From contig NZ_WOCD01000003.1 of the NCBI RefSeq assembly GCF_009728465.1, forward strand, positions 620,001 to 684,000: a stretch of DNA of 64,000 nucleotides. The letters run 5' to 3'. The position numbers and the translations under genes are program-made. Below, in pieces: positions 56,015 through 64,000 of the stretch (position 1 is its first letter; the number at the start of each line of letters is the position of its first letter). Origin of the DNA: Psychrosphaera haliotis. Its GTDB lineage: Bacteria > Pseudomonadota > Gammaproteobacteria > Enterobacterales > Alteromonadaceae. Under the pieces are notes generated by a model, which saw only the letters and a program-made list of their open reading frames with translations, did no database searches and was not told where the DNA came from.

Positions 56015-59000
56015 TTATTTACGAATCAACAACTTGTTTAATAATTGAGCTCGTTTGATAAACAATAAGGCAAATACCATTAAAATCATCATTGGTGATG
56101 AACTACCACCTGACTTTTTAGCTGGTGTGGTCACAGGTGCTACAACCGATTGTTTATTTAACTTAATGGTTGCCTCTTCTGAAACTTCAACTTCACCGTC
56201 TGTAATAGAAACAGTAATGACTCCTGATGTAGCGTTGGATGAGGTATAAGTAACCTCAATTTCCTGGCCGACAATAAAATCGCCTGAAGTATTTTCTGTT
56301 GTAAACCCATCTGGTAAATTCCAAAAGAAAACAATCTCACTATCAACATCAAAACCTGTCGCTGAAAGTGTTATCGTGCTTCCTTCTGTAATACTACTTG
56401 GAACATTTAGCGCGGTAATTACAGGTGCATCGTTGACTGGAGTAACCATTACGTTAACGCTGGCGGTTGATTTTCTACCGTTGCTATTTGTAACTGAATA
56501 ATCAAATGAGTCTGTACCAAAATAGTCTTCGTTTGGTTCATAGGTAAATTTGCCGCTGTTAATTGTTACGGTGCCTTTAGTTGGTTCACTATCGAGAGTC
56601 AGGCTCGCACTATCTATCGAGAAATCATCTTCGTTGACAAACACATTCGTTAGGCGACCTTCATCGCCAACGCGAGAGACGATCCCAGCGCGATCACCCG
56701 TCAAATCATTATCTAAAACGCTGACCGTTACCGAACCATCTTCCTCTACGCTAACGTTATCATTAACCGCAAATTCCGAATCGAACTCGACATTATTGAT
56801 TGAAAAGTCAACTACTAGACTTTCAGCTTCTTGGTAGTCAAAAATAATACCGCCAGTTGCAGATGTAACGGCTGACTCACCTTGCCCATTAAACCAATAA
56901 GAATAGCCAATAGAGCTATCTGGTGACTCTAAACCAACAGTATAGTAATTAGGCTGCTCTTGAATATCCATATAGTTGAACCAAATGTTATCCGTGCCTT
57001 TCTCTACAATAACTTGGAATGTAAATGCGACATTAGGGTCTGTTACTCCCCAATAGTCAGCTCCAAACCCTTGAGAATCGCTTATCCAAAGCTGTACTTC
57101 ATGCCATTGAATCACAAGATATTCTTTGCCGTTATCAGAGTAATTCAAATAATATAAGCTACCACCGCCAGTATCTGCGGCGCTAGAGTCAGATGCGTCA
57201 TCTAAATCAAAGTCCGTCCAAAATGGCGCAACGACGCCCTTCACTTCGGCTTCAGCCGGCACATCACGATTATTTGACAAGTTTGACGAAGCTGAAACTG
57301 AACTTCCTATTATCAATAAACCGTTTTCACTTACCGTTAACTTGGACTGAGATTCACCAAAATATTCAAACTCGAATGGCAACTCAAACGTAAATTCATC
57401 ACAGCCACTCGAACACACAACCAAGTTTGAATTAAGCGCCGCGTCACTGAGGTCAATGTCTATTGGGAGATCATTAGATACTGTGAATGCACCTGGCGCT
57501 AAATTTGAGTTAACGACAATACTAGACGTTGCTTTTTCTATCGACGTTGCTAGAGGAGATTGCACCGAATCTACATCAAACTCAGCGCCTCCTATTGCAT
57601 CTAACTCAACTTTAAAGCTATTTTCTGACGTTAAATTTGTCGTCTCTAACCTGTAGCTTTCTGTGCCTTCCCCGCTACCGGTTTGAATCAGTGTTATTTT
57701 GTTGCTGCTTTCATCTCCTTGAGAAATAGCAATAGCCTGTGTCAGCGTCTGCCCTGTTGAGCTGGTCCATACTAACTGACCAAAATACCAACCAGGTGCA
57801 GCGTCTAATGGCAACTCAAAGTTGACCGTATAGTCAGCTTCTTGGTTATCTGCGTCTAACGTAATAACAAATGGGGAAACAGAACCTTTGGCAAGTTCAC
57901 TGAACATTTCAACTTCACCACTCCATGTGTCAGAGGTTGATGACATTGTGATCAATTTATTAGAAACACGACACAGTATAAAACACTTATTATTCGCTAA
58001 ATTTGGCGTTTCTGCATAAGTTGTCAATTCGAGAGCACGTTCTATATTTAAACGCCCAGAGCCTGTTTCAAACGCTGTCGCAAGACGAGTATCTGTGGTA
58101 TCCGTTACACCATTATCGACACTATTGATTAAAATATTTTTAATTTGAACAGCGGTTAAGTCATTATCATATTGTTTTAATAGCGCGGCTGCACCTGAAA
58201 CCATTGGTGTCGCCATGCTTGTGCCGCCTAGGTATACATAATCTAAATCAATACTAATTTCATCATCAGGAGATGTTGCTGACAAAATAAGATCACCGGG
58301 AGCGGACATATCAGGCTTTATAAAGCCGTCATCGCCATTAGGACCAATGGAGCTAAAGCCAGAAACAATATCTGCTAGGTCAGGGTCACTCGAGGTTTCA
58401 TTTCGGCCATTCATTGAAAACGAGCCAGAACTGTTACTGTCTAGAAAATCTAGAATACGTGCACCATCAACATCACTGACAAAAACAGCTGGGATAGTGA
58501 CACTGTCATCCAATTGCATTCTAACAAGCGCCCCCGGCACATTGTTGATGACTACAATAGCAGAGGCACCAGCCTGTTGGGCAAAGCCTGCTTTTTCAGA
58601 AAAGGTACAGGTTCCTCGATTTACAATGGCTACTCTATTAGTTAACGATCCTGCAGACCAAGCACTGCATCCTAACTGGTCCTCATCGGAAGCTAATACG
58701 CCTCTCGCATTAAAAGTTGTACCATCAATAAACCCTTCTCCAGGAAGAGAAACCGCCTTATTGCTACCGAATTCGAGAATATACCCTGCAATAATGTCAG
58801 TTGTGGTTGAAGCAACAGTAATGCCAGATTCAATACAGCCTGGGCAACCAATAGACTTTGGACCCAATTCTCCCTCGTTACCAGCCGCAGATACAACCAC
58901 AATATTACTTGCTTCTAACTCTTCAAAAACTGTTTTATAGATTGAATTATTAGGGGAGCCACCAGCGTCAGAACCCCAACTGTTGTTAATAACATGAGCT

Positions 59001-59953
59001 CCGTCTTTCGCTGCGTCATTTAATGCCCCTAAAAGACCAGCTGAGTCACCATTACCATCTTGCCCCCATAGTGCTTTATAAACCATTAGATAAGCACCAG
59101 GAGCAACACCTACGACTGTTTCACCCGTATCAGTCACTACTTCTCTACCAGTTGCGATACCCGCTACATGCGAACCATGACCACTAAGCGCTTGCGGGGA
59201 GTCGAACTCATCATCATCGGTTGATGCTGGTGGATAAAATCGCGCGGTAATTAATTTGTTATTACAAAAAGAAGGAACTTCAGCACAGTAATCGTCCGTT
59301 GCTTTTGATGCTGGCGCCTCCATTCCTGAGTCCCTAAACATGGCATTGTCTGGATTTATTCCCGAGTCGATAATGGCTATTTTAATACCCTTGCCGGCCA
59401 TAGATTGACCACCGACTTTATCCCAAGCTTCATAGGCTTTAATAAGAGGTAAGGCATGATCTAGTTTAGCGCTATAAGTTTCAACCGGATACGCAGCTTT
59501 TACATTTGGCAAAGCTCTAACCTGCTCCAATGACAAGTTTGTTTCAAGCGCTACACCATTTAAAACAAAGTCATATTCAGCAAAAACTTGAGCTGATTTG
59601 TCTTTTTTTACTGCTGCATATTTAATGTCTATGCGTTGTCTACTTTGCGCTTGTTGCATCACACGATAAGAGCTAACTTGCCTTGATGTTGCTTGACTGT
59701 GACTAAGCGAACTGGCTTTTGCGACGGGTGTTGCTTCACGTTTCGCTTGAATCAGAGGAGTGCTATCCAACTGGATAATATATTTGTTTTTAACCGTCTG
59801 ACGTTGCTTATGCGCCATTTCCTTTTTGCCAATTAAGCTTTGTTTTGACTTCACGTCGGTTTGAGCTTGATTGGCGGTCGCCGAGGAAACATTCAAAAAT
59901 CCAAATAACGCTAAGGCACATCCTAATGCAGGTAAGTTGCTTTTTATATTCAT
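56015..59953 (-). CDS. Large secreted S8 subtilase with PA, cadherin-like and GlyGly-CTERM-like parts
   Basis: Extracellular serine protease of 1312 residues from the ATG at 59953 (the frame is open 18 codons earlier). Parts in order: signal peptide (cut near SSATA), inhibitor-I9-like propeptide (about 55-160), S8 domain with Asp196 (IAIIDSGI), His259 (SGHGSHVAG), oxyanion Asn in NNSWG and Ser579 (GGTSMATPMVSG). A PA domain is inserted at about 400-520. Then come beta-sandwich domains, a VLDNDLTGD cadherin-like repeat (about 1100-1200) and an Ig/PKD-like domain. The C-terminus is GGSSS, a hydrophobic helix and a basic end, resembling the GlyGly-CTERM signal cut by rhombosortase. The gene is monocistronic. 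Confidence 0.9.
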   Translation of the reverse strand: MNIKSNLPALGCALALFGFLNVSSATANQAQTDVKSKQSLIGKKEMAHKQRQTVKNKYIIQLDSTPLIQAKREATPVAKASSLSHSQATSRQVSSYRVMQQAQSRQRIDIKYAAVKKDKSAQVFAEYDFVLNGVALETNLSLEQVRALPNVKAAYPVETYSAKLDHALPLIKAYEAWDKVGGQSMAGKGIKIAIIDSGINPDNAMFRDSGMEAPASKATDDYCAEVPSFCNNKLITARFYPPASTDDDEFDSPQALSGHGSHVAGIATGREVVTDTGETVVGVAPGAYLMVYKALWGQDGNGDSAGLLGALNDAAKDGAHVINNSWGSDAGGSPNNSIYKTVFEELEASNIVVVSAAGNEGELGPKSIGCPGCIESGITVASTTTDIIAGYILEFGSNKAVSLPGEGFIDGTTFNARGVLASDEDQLGCSAWSAGSLTNRVAIVNRGTCTFSEKAGFAQQAGASAIVVINNVPGALVRMQLDDSVTIPAVFVSDVDGARILDFLDSNSSGSFSMNGRNETSSDPDLADIVSGFSSIGPNGDDGFIKPDMSAPGDLILSATSPDDEISIDLDYVYLGGTSMATPMVSGAAALLKQYDNDLTAVQIKNILINSVDNGVTDTTDTRLATAFETGSGRLNIERALELTTYAETPNLANNKCFILCRVSNKLITMSSTSDTWSGEVEMFSELAKGSVSPFVITLDADNQEADYTVNFELPLDAAPGWYFGQLVWTSSTGQTLTQAIAISQGDESSNKITLIQTGSGEGTESYRLETTNLTSENSFKVELDAIGGAEFDVDSVQSPLATSIEKATSSIVVNSNLAPGAFTVSNDLPIDIDLSDAALNSNLVVCSSGCDEFTFELPFEFEYFGESQSKLTVSENGLLIIGSSVSASSNLSNNRDVPAEAEVKGVVAPFWTDFDLDDASDSSAADTGGGSLYYLNYSDNGKEYLVIQWHEVQLWISDSQGFGADYWGVTDPNVAFTFQVIVEKGTDNIWFNYMDIQEQPNYYTVGLESPDSSIGYSYWFNGQGESAVTSATGGIIFDYQEAESLVVDFSINNVEFDSEFAVNDNVSVEEDGSVTVSVLDNDLTGDRAGIVSRVGDEGRLTNVFVNEDDFSIDSASLTLDSEPTKGTVTINSGKFTYEPNEDYFGTDSFDYSVTNSNGRKSTASVNVMVTPVNDAPVITALNVPSSITEGSTITLSATGFDVDSEIVFFWNLPDGFTTENTSGDFIVGQEIEVTYTSSNATSGVITVSITDGEVEVSEEATIKLNKQSVVAPVTTPAKKSGGSSSPMMILMVFALLFIKRAQLLNKLLIRK

Positions 59954-60192
59954 GCTTAAACTCTTATTGGTTTTAGGTTCTAATTGCATAGCAAAGACTG
60001 CTGTCACTGCTATAAATTGGGCCGGACATATTATTGGTTGTACACCGAATGTCCATTTTTAGTTTATTTAAACTACTATATTTTTGTAACTAAGTATGTA
60101 CCAAAAATTCAACTAACGTGAATATGTTTGAGACGCTTTTATTATGTTATAACAGCAATATTATTTAGTTCTTGAAAATACGAGGAATGTTT

Positions 60193-61575
60193 GTGTCTGA
60201 ATGGATGACCATATTGCCGCCGTTATTAGCGGTTATTGTAGTACTTTGGAAAAAAGAAGTAATTTTGGCGCTGCTGGTAGCCATTTTTTGCTCTGAATTG
60301 CTGCTTATTCTTAGCTCACAAGGTTTACAACCTGCACTTACTGAGTTCTCAATAGCTAGCGTAGAACGAGTAATCGGCGTATTTGGCTCACCCGATAATA
60401 CACGCATTTTAACCTTCTCGATGTTAGTGGGCGCTTTACTGGGTTTCATGCGCTACTCTGGTGGAGTAACCGCTACCGTTGAATTTCTTATTAAAAAAGG
60501 CATCAGTGGCACGGCTCGTCGAGCTAGAATGTTACCCTTTTTAACTGGTATTACTATTTTCATAGAATCCAATCTATCTGTGCTAATGTCGGGCATTATC
60601 TCAAGAGGATTATTCGACAAATTTAATATGAGTCGAGCAAGACTTGCTTATATTATTGATAGTACCAGCGCACCAATTTGCATACTCATTTTGATGAATG
60701 GCTGGGGCGCATATGTATTAGGGTTGGTAAGCAGTTACGAACTAGAACAATCTGCAGTTTCAACTCTAATTCAAACTATCCCTCTTAATTTTTATGCTTT
60801 AATCACTATCGCCATTGTGTTGTACACCATTATTGCTGACAAAACACACGGACCGATGAAAGAAGCAGAGGCAAATCCTAAAAAAGCATTAGAGACCACT
60901 GACATTGAGATAGAAGCCTCTAAACCTCGCTTTATGCTGATCCCTTTATTTACGATGTCAGTCTCTATGGTTGGCTTTATGTTCTGGACTGGAAACGGTA
61001 GTTTTACCGATGGTTCTGGTTCTCGTTCAGTGCTTTACGCAACTGCATTGGCGGCATTAGTTGCCTATGTCATGATGATTATTAGCGGCCGTTTTACCCA
61101 CAAAAAAATGACAGAAATTAGCTTTAAAGGCATGAATGAATTACTGCCGTTAGTTGTAATTGTTTTGTTTTCGTTAGCGCTAGGTGCAAGCTTAAAAGAG
61201 CTAGGCACAGGTAAATTTATAGCGGGTATCGTTGCTGGAAACATTCCACTATTTTTAATCCCTGCGCTTATTTTTGTCGCTGGCGGATTAATGTCTTTCT
61301 CTACTGGAACATCTTGGGGAACCTTTGCGCTGTTAATTCCAATTGGCATGCCACTTGTTATTGAGCTGGGTTTGCCTGCACCACTAATTTTGTCAGCAAT
61401 ATTGGGCGGTGGCATTTTTGGTGATCACTGTTCACCAATTTCTGATACTACTGCAGTATCTGCCGTTGCCTCAGGCTGTGACTTGCTTGAACACGTAAAA
61501 ACACAGTTACCGTATGCCCTTACGGCGGGTGGTTTAACCGTTGTATTCTATATTGTTGCCGGTTTAGTTATGTAG
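60193..61575 (+). CDS. NhaC-family Na+/H+ antiporter
   Basis: Inner-membrane transporter of about 460 residues with 11-12 helices and the NhaC-family segments FLTGITIFIESNLSVLMSG, IIDSTSAPICILILMNGWGAY, and FSTGTSWGTFALLIPIGMPL with GDHCSPISDTTAVSA. Several starts are possible. A GTG at 60193 lies seven bases behind GAGGA, while the ATG at 60187 is too close to it, so I chose the GTG. It is divergent from the subtilase gene and convergent with the GH3 gene. Sodium export is expected in a marine organism, but some members exchange organic ions. Confidence 0.85.
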   Translation: MSEWMTILPPLLAVIVVLWKKEVILALLVAIFCSELLLILSSQGLQPALTEFSIASVERVIGVFGSPDNTRILTFSMLVGALLGFMRYSGGVTATVEFLIKKGISGTARRARMLPFLTGITIFIESNLSVLMSGIISRGLFDKFNMSRARLAYIIDSTSAPICILILMNGWGAYVLGLVSSYELEQSAVSTLIQTIPLNFYALITIAIVLYTIIADKTHGPMKEAEANPKKALETTDIEIEASKPRFMLIPLFTMSVSMVGFMFWTGNGSFTDGSGSRSVLYATALAALVAYVMMIISGRFTHKKMTEISFKGMNELLPLVVIVLFSLALGASLKELGTGKFIAGIVAGNIPLFLIPALIFVAGGLMSFSTGTSWGTFALLIPIGMPLVIELGLPAPLILSAILGGGIFGDHCSPISDTTAVSAVASGCDLLEHVKTQLPYALTAGGLTVVFYIVAGLVM

Positions 61576-61658
61576 TTCAATTAGGGCACTTACTCTTGAT
61601 TAAATCTGACTCTTGCTTAAATAAAGACGTTAGTGCCCATTTGATTTAACAACTATGT

Positions 61659-63713
61659 TTATGTGCCCTTCGCTGTTTTGACTGGGCTCTTCCCCGCTCC
61701 CTTTATTAGGCCAAACAGTTGCTTCGCAATACTTTCATATGCCTCACCTTTTATAACTCTGTTTTCCATGCTGTCTTCATGCGAGCCTTCATGCGTGCCA
61801 GATTCGAAATAGACGTTATAACTGTACGTCGACATTACTGAATCTACTTGCGCTTTAAAGTACTCCACTTCATAGGGAGCCCTAAGACTGACAAAAATAG
61901 TCTGTAAACCAAGTGATTTTGCTCTTTTGAACAGCGCCTTATATCGCGCATTTTTTTGATTAGTCGATATCGTACGCAATTGTCGTCGTTCCGTTTGGTC
62001 TACACCAACCATTTCGTAAGGTGATTGTTTTGGCGATATAGAACCTATCAGCAAACCATCAAATTTTGCATCATGACTTAAAGAGCCATCTAAAGAACTA
62101 TATTGTGAACTACTCAATAAGCTATTTATTGGGTTTTCCAATAAACTATTTAATGGGCTATTTAAAGAACCAGTATTTTTAGACTTTGTGTGAATCAACG
62201 CAGCCTCGGATAAGCAGGTTAATTCAACACGTTTTACTTTGGGATTTTTCGCTTCTTTTGTTGCCTGGGCATCATCAATAGCACTTGAAAAAGCCTCGCA
62301 CTTGCCTGAGTCCGGCATAACCGACAGCAATCGATAAATAGCATTATCTCGATTTTGTTTTGTTTCCTGACGATAAATAGCTAGATGACCATTGCCTTTT
62401 AATACAGTCAGACTTTTATCTGAAAGTTGTTGGTGAAGTCCTTTGTTTTGTAGTTGCTGGTCTTTCTCTTTGTTATGTAGTTGCGGCTCTTGGGCTTTAG
62501 TTTTGAGTTTTGATTTAGTCGCTAAAATGGACTGATACGAATACCATAATTCTTGTTTATCTATATCGCCCTTCAGTACTTTATCTTTTAGTTTTGTTAA
62601 TAAATGGGTAAAGGCGTTTATTTGCGATGGACTATCAATCACCATTGGCATTAACGCGACATCAATACCAGCGTTAAAGCTTTCAGTTACCGCTTGTTCT
62701 GCAGTGAAGTGTTTAGCGATTGCTCCCATATCCAACGCGTCAGAAATGACTAAGCCTCTAAAGCCATATTCTTTTTTTAACAGTCCCGTGATAATTTTTC
62801 TAGATAGTGTGGCTGGCCTGGTGATCTGCAAACCCGCTTTTGAGGTGATTTGGCTACTGTCCAATGCTGGAAACTGAATGTGCGCAGACATAATAAAATC
62901 CACTGCATTTGTTTCGCTCAAATAACGAAATGGAGGTAGCTCTACTTTTTCCAACTCTTGGCGCGGCGATATCACTGCAGACAAACCTGAATGACTGTCT
63001 ATTGACGTATTTCCGTGACCTGGGAAATGTTTTGCTGTTGTTAATATATTAGCGCTACGCATGCCTTCAGACATAGCTTGTCCAAGCACACCCACAACCC
63101 TTGGGTTGTCGCCAAAGGAACGAACATTTATCACTGGATTGTTGGGGTTATTATTAACATCTACATTAGGAGCAAAGTTTAAATTGAAGCCTAACTGGTG
63201 AAGTTGCTGTCCAATGGCCTGTCCAACTTCATTCGCAAAGTCAGCTTTATGTGAATGGTAAGTGGCTCCAATCGCCATGTTTCCAGAGAACGCCGCATAC
63301 TCAGCTCTTGGTAACCGAGCGACACGGCCACCTTCTTGATCAATGGCTATCAACAAGGGCAAACTCGAATTTGACTGGGACGCAGCCAATTGAAACGCTT
63401 GGTTTAACTGTGTGACTTGTTGGGTGTTTTGAATGTTCTCAGAAAATAAAATAACGCCACCAATGTCAGACTCTTTAATAAAGCGTTTTATTTTCGGATT
63501 TAATGCTACTAATGGTTCAGTGCAGTGTTTTTTCTTTTGTTCACAGTAGAACCTAAAGTCCAACATCATTTTTTGCGCTAAAGCCGTTTTGATCCAATTG
63601 TTTGAATCTGGCATTGCCTTTAAGGCGTGACGTTTTTCAGTTGCTTCCGCTTTAGTAAATGAACCACAAAATAGAGCAATTACGATGAACAAAAAGATAT
63701 TTTTAATCTGCAC
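61659..63713 (-). CDS. Secreted GH3 beta-N-acetylhexosaminidase
   Basis: From the GTG at 63713 the protein has 684 residues and a signal peptide (cut near TKAEA); the frame is open much further upstream but overlaps the divergent kinase start. The N-terminal half is a GH3 (NagZ-like) domain: the IGGVILFSENIQ strand, IDQEGGRVARLPR, the catalytic His/Asp loop KHFPGHGNTSIDSH near residue 230, and the nucleophile Asp in VISDALDMGAI. The C-terminal half has low-complexity linkers (LHNKEKDQQLQNKGLHQQL, and NSLLENPINSLL) between weakly conserved parts. It probably frees N-acetylglucosamine from chitin or peptidoglycan fragments outside the cytoplasm, which the divergent kinase would phosphorylate. 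Confidence 0.85.
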   Translation of the reverse strand: MQIKNIFLFIVIALFCGSFTKAEATEKRHALKAMPDSNNWIKTALAQKMMLDFRFYCEQKKKHCTEPLVALNPKIKRFIKESDIGGVILFSENIQNTQQVTQLNQAFQLAASQSNSSLPLLIAIDQEGGRVARLPRAEYAAFSGNMAIGATYHSHKADFANEVGQAIGQQLHQLGFNLNFAPNVDVNNNPNNPVINVRSFGDNPRVVGVLGQAMSEGMRSANILTTAKHFPGHGNTSIDSHSGLSAVISPRQELEKVELPPFRYLSETNAVDFIMSAHIQFPALDSSQITSKAGLQITRPATLSRKIITGLLKKEYGFRGLVISDALDMGAIAKHFTAEQAVTESFNAGIDVALMPMVIDSPSQINAFTHLLTKLKDKVLKGDIDKQELWYSYQSILATKSKLKTKAQEPQLHNKEKDQQLQNKGLHQQLSDKSLTVLKGNGHLAIYRQETKQNRDNAIYRLLSVMPDSGKCEAFSSAIDDAQATKEAKNPKVKRVELTCLSEAALIHTKSKNTGSLNSPLNSLLENPINSLLSSSQYSSLDGSLSHDAKFDGLLIGSISPKQSPYEMVGVDQTERRQLRTISTNQKNARYKALFKRAKSLGLQTIFVSLRAPYEVEYFKAQVDSVMSTYSYNVYFESGTHEGSHEDSMENRVIKGEAYESIAKQLFGLIKGAGKSPVKTAKGT
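62116..62163. repeat. 24-bp tandem repeat inside the GH3 gene
   Basis: Two 24-base units (62116-62139 and 62140-62163) with a few differences, both of the form AATAA-CTATTTA-TGGG. On the coding strand they encode the NSPLNSLLENPINSLL repeat in the C-terminal half. Confidence 0.65.
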
Positions 63714-63779
63714 TTTATTTACGTTTCCAGTCTGAGGTTTTTTTAGTACATTGTTGTTGCATAACAGGATACCATTTTT

Positions 63780-64000
63780 ATGAAATTTATCATCGGCATA
63801 GACGGCGGCGGCACAAAAACCGTCGGACAAATAGTTAACTTATCTAATTCCCAACGCTTTGACGCGACAACAGGCCCTAGCTCACTTTCTCAAGATGTTG
63901 AAAAAGCGTCGGAAACATTATCGCAACTAATCACAGATCTTATTCAACAAGCGAATGCTCAAAACGACAATGTCAGCGTTGCAATCGGCGTGGCTGGCGG
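63780..64000 (+). CDS. N-acetylglucosamine kinase, BadF/BadG-type, partial (C-terminus beyond window)
   Basis: The ATG at 63780, behind AGGA, gives MKFIIGIDGGGTKTVGQIVN, the phosphate-1 loop of the actin-like sugar kinases. It continues through ATTGPSSLSQDVEKA and ends at the window edge in IGVAGG, 74 codons in all. This subfamily phosphorylates N-acetylglucosamine to the 6-phosphate. It is divergent from the secreted GH3 hexosaminidase with 66 bp between their starts, a layout that supports amino-sugar catabolism. The end of the gene is not in the window. Confidence 0.82.
   Translation, partial: MKFIIGIDGGGTKTVGQIVNLSNSQRFDATTGPSSLSQDVEKASETLSQLITDLIQQANAQNDNVSVAIGVAG

Noticed and set aside
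60172..60192. Longer N-terminus for the NhaC-type antiporter
   Set aside because: The TTG at 60172 lacks a ribosome site and the ATG at 60187 is one base from GAGGA; the GTG at 60193 has correct spacing.
1..64000. Mobile elements, prophage, defence islands or CRISPR arrays
   Set aside because: No transposase, integrase, phage, toxin-antitoxin nuclease, restriction or Cas protein is recognisable, and no terminal repeats were seen.

Overview
The window reads as chromosomal DNA of a marine gammaproteobacterium of the order Alteromonadales (Colwellia/Thalassotalea/Psychrosphaera-like). This is inferred from the low-to-middling G+C, the plsY-tsaD / rpsU-yqeY-dnaG-rpoD neighbourhood, the nudF-yqiB-yqiA-parE-parC neighbourhood, a complete iscRSUA-hscBA-fdx operon, acnB, and secreted proteins of marine type. 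It is almost all core genome. I saw no insertion sequence, prophage, CRISPR array, rRNA operon or replication origin. One tRNA gene (Arg, anticodon CCT) is present.

Layout. 0-8.2 kb: partial folB, plsY, tsaD, rpsU, yqeY, dnaG, rpoD, then plsC-rraB on the minus strand. 8.2-16 kb: a minus-strand operon for a MacAB-type tripartite system (membrane-fusion protein, ATPase, two FtsX-fold permeases) followed by its own sigma54 response regulator and NtrY-like kinase. Its upstream region holds a good sigma54 promoter and two strong palindromes in enhancer position. 16-24.2 kb: parC, an unusual TPR / degenerate-GGDEF membrane protein, parE, yqiA, yqiB and nudF, with cpdA missing from its usual place. 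24.4-29.1 kb: tolC, an lpxL-type acyltransferase, a TcpQ-like protein and a VWA lipoprotein. 29.1-33.5 kb: NRDE/TANGO2-like and DinB-like proteins, smpB, ratA-ratB, bamE and an M19 dipeptidase. 33.6-36.4 kb: four lipoprotein genes in a row, three of them FlgO-like paralogues. 36.5-41.4 kb: tRNA-Arg, a PAP2 phosphatase, ygiQ, a DUF2750 protein and suhB, whose leader carries a hairpin and a boxA-like element. 41.4-44.2 kb: a MASE1-CHASE hybrid kinase. 44.3-49.9 kb: the isc operon with two IscR-type sites at its promoter. 49.9-55.8 kb: cysE, trmJ, a SOUL lipoprotein, a DUF2177 protein and acnB. 56-64 kb: a large secreted subtilase with a GlyGly-CTERM-like tail, an NhaC-type antiporter, a secreted GH3 hexosaminidase and the start of an N-acetylglucosamine kinase.

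Together the genes cover replication initiation and chromosome decatenation, Fe-S cluster assembly, envelope and lipid A building, export, and use of extracellular protein and amino sugars.

A notable property is six reading-frame breaks in five genes: an FtsX permease, the parE-parC linker gene, ratA, the MASE1 kinase (twice) and fdx. Four lie in short A-runs and are healed by adding one A. The other two are net +1 shifts, and the fdx one is also in a short A-run. Since ratA and fdx are conserved housekeeping genes, homopolymer sequencing or assembly error is the simplest explanation, but a real or regulated shift cannot be excluded gene by gene.
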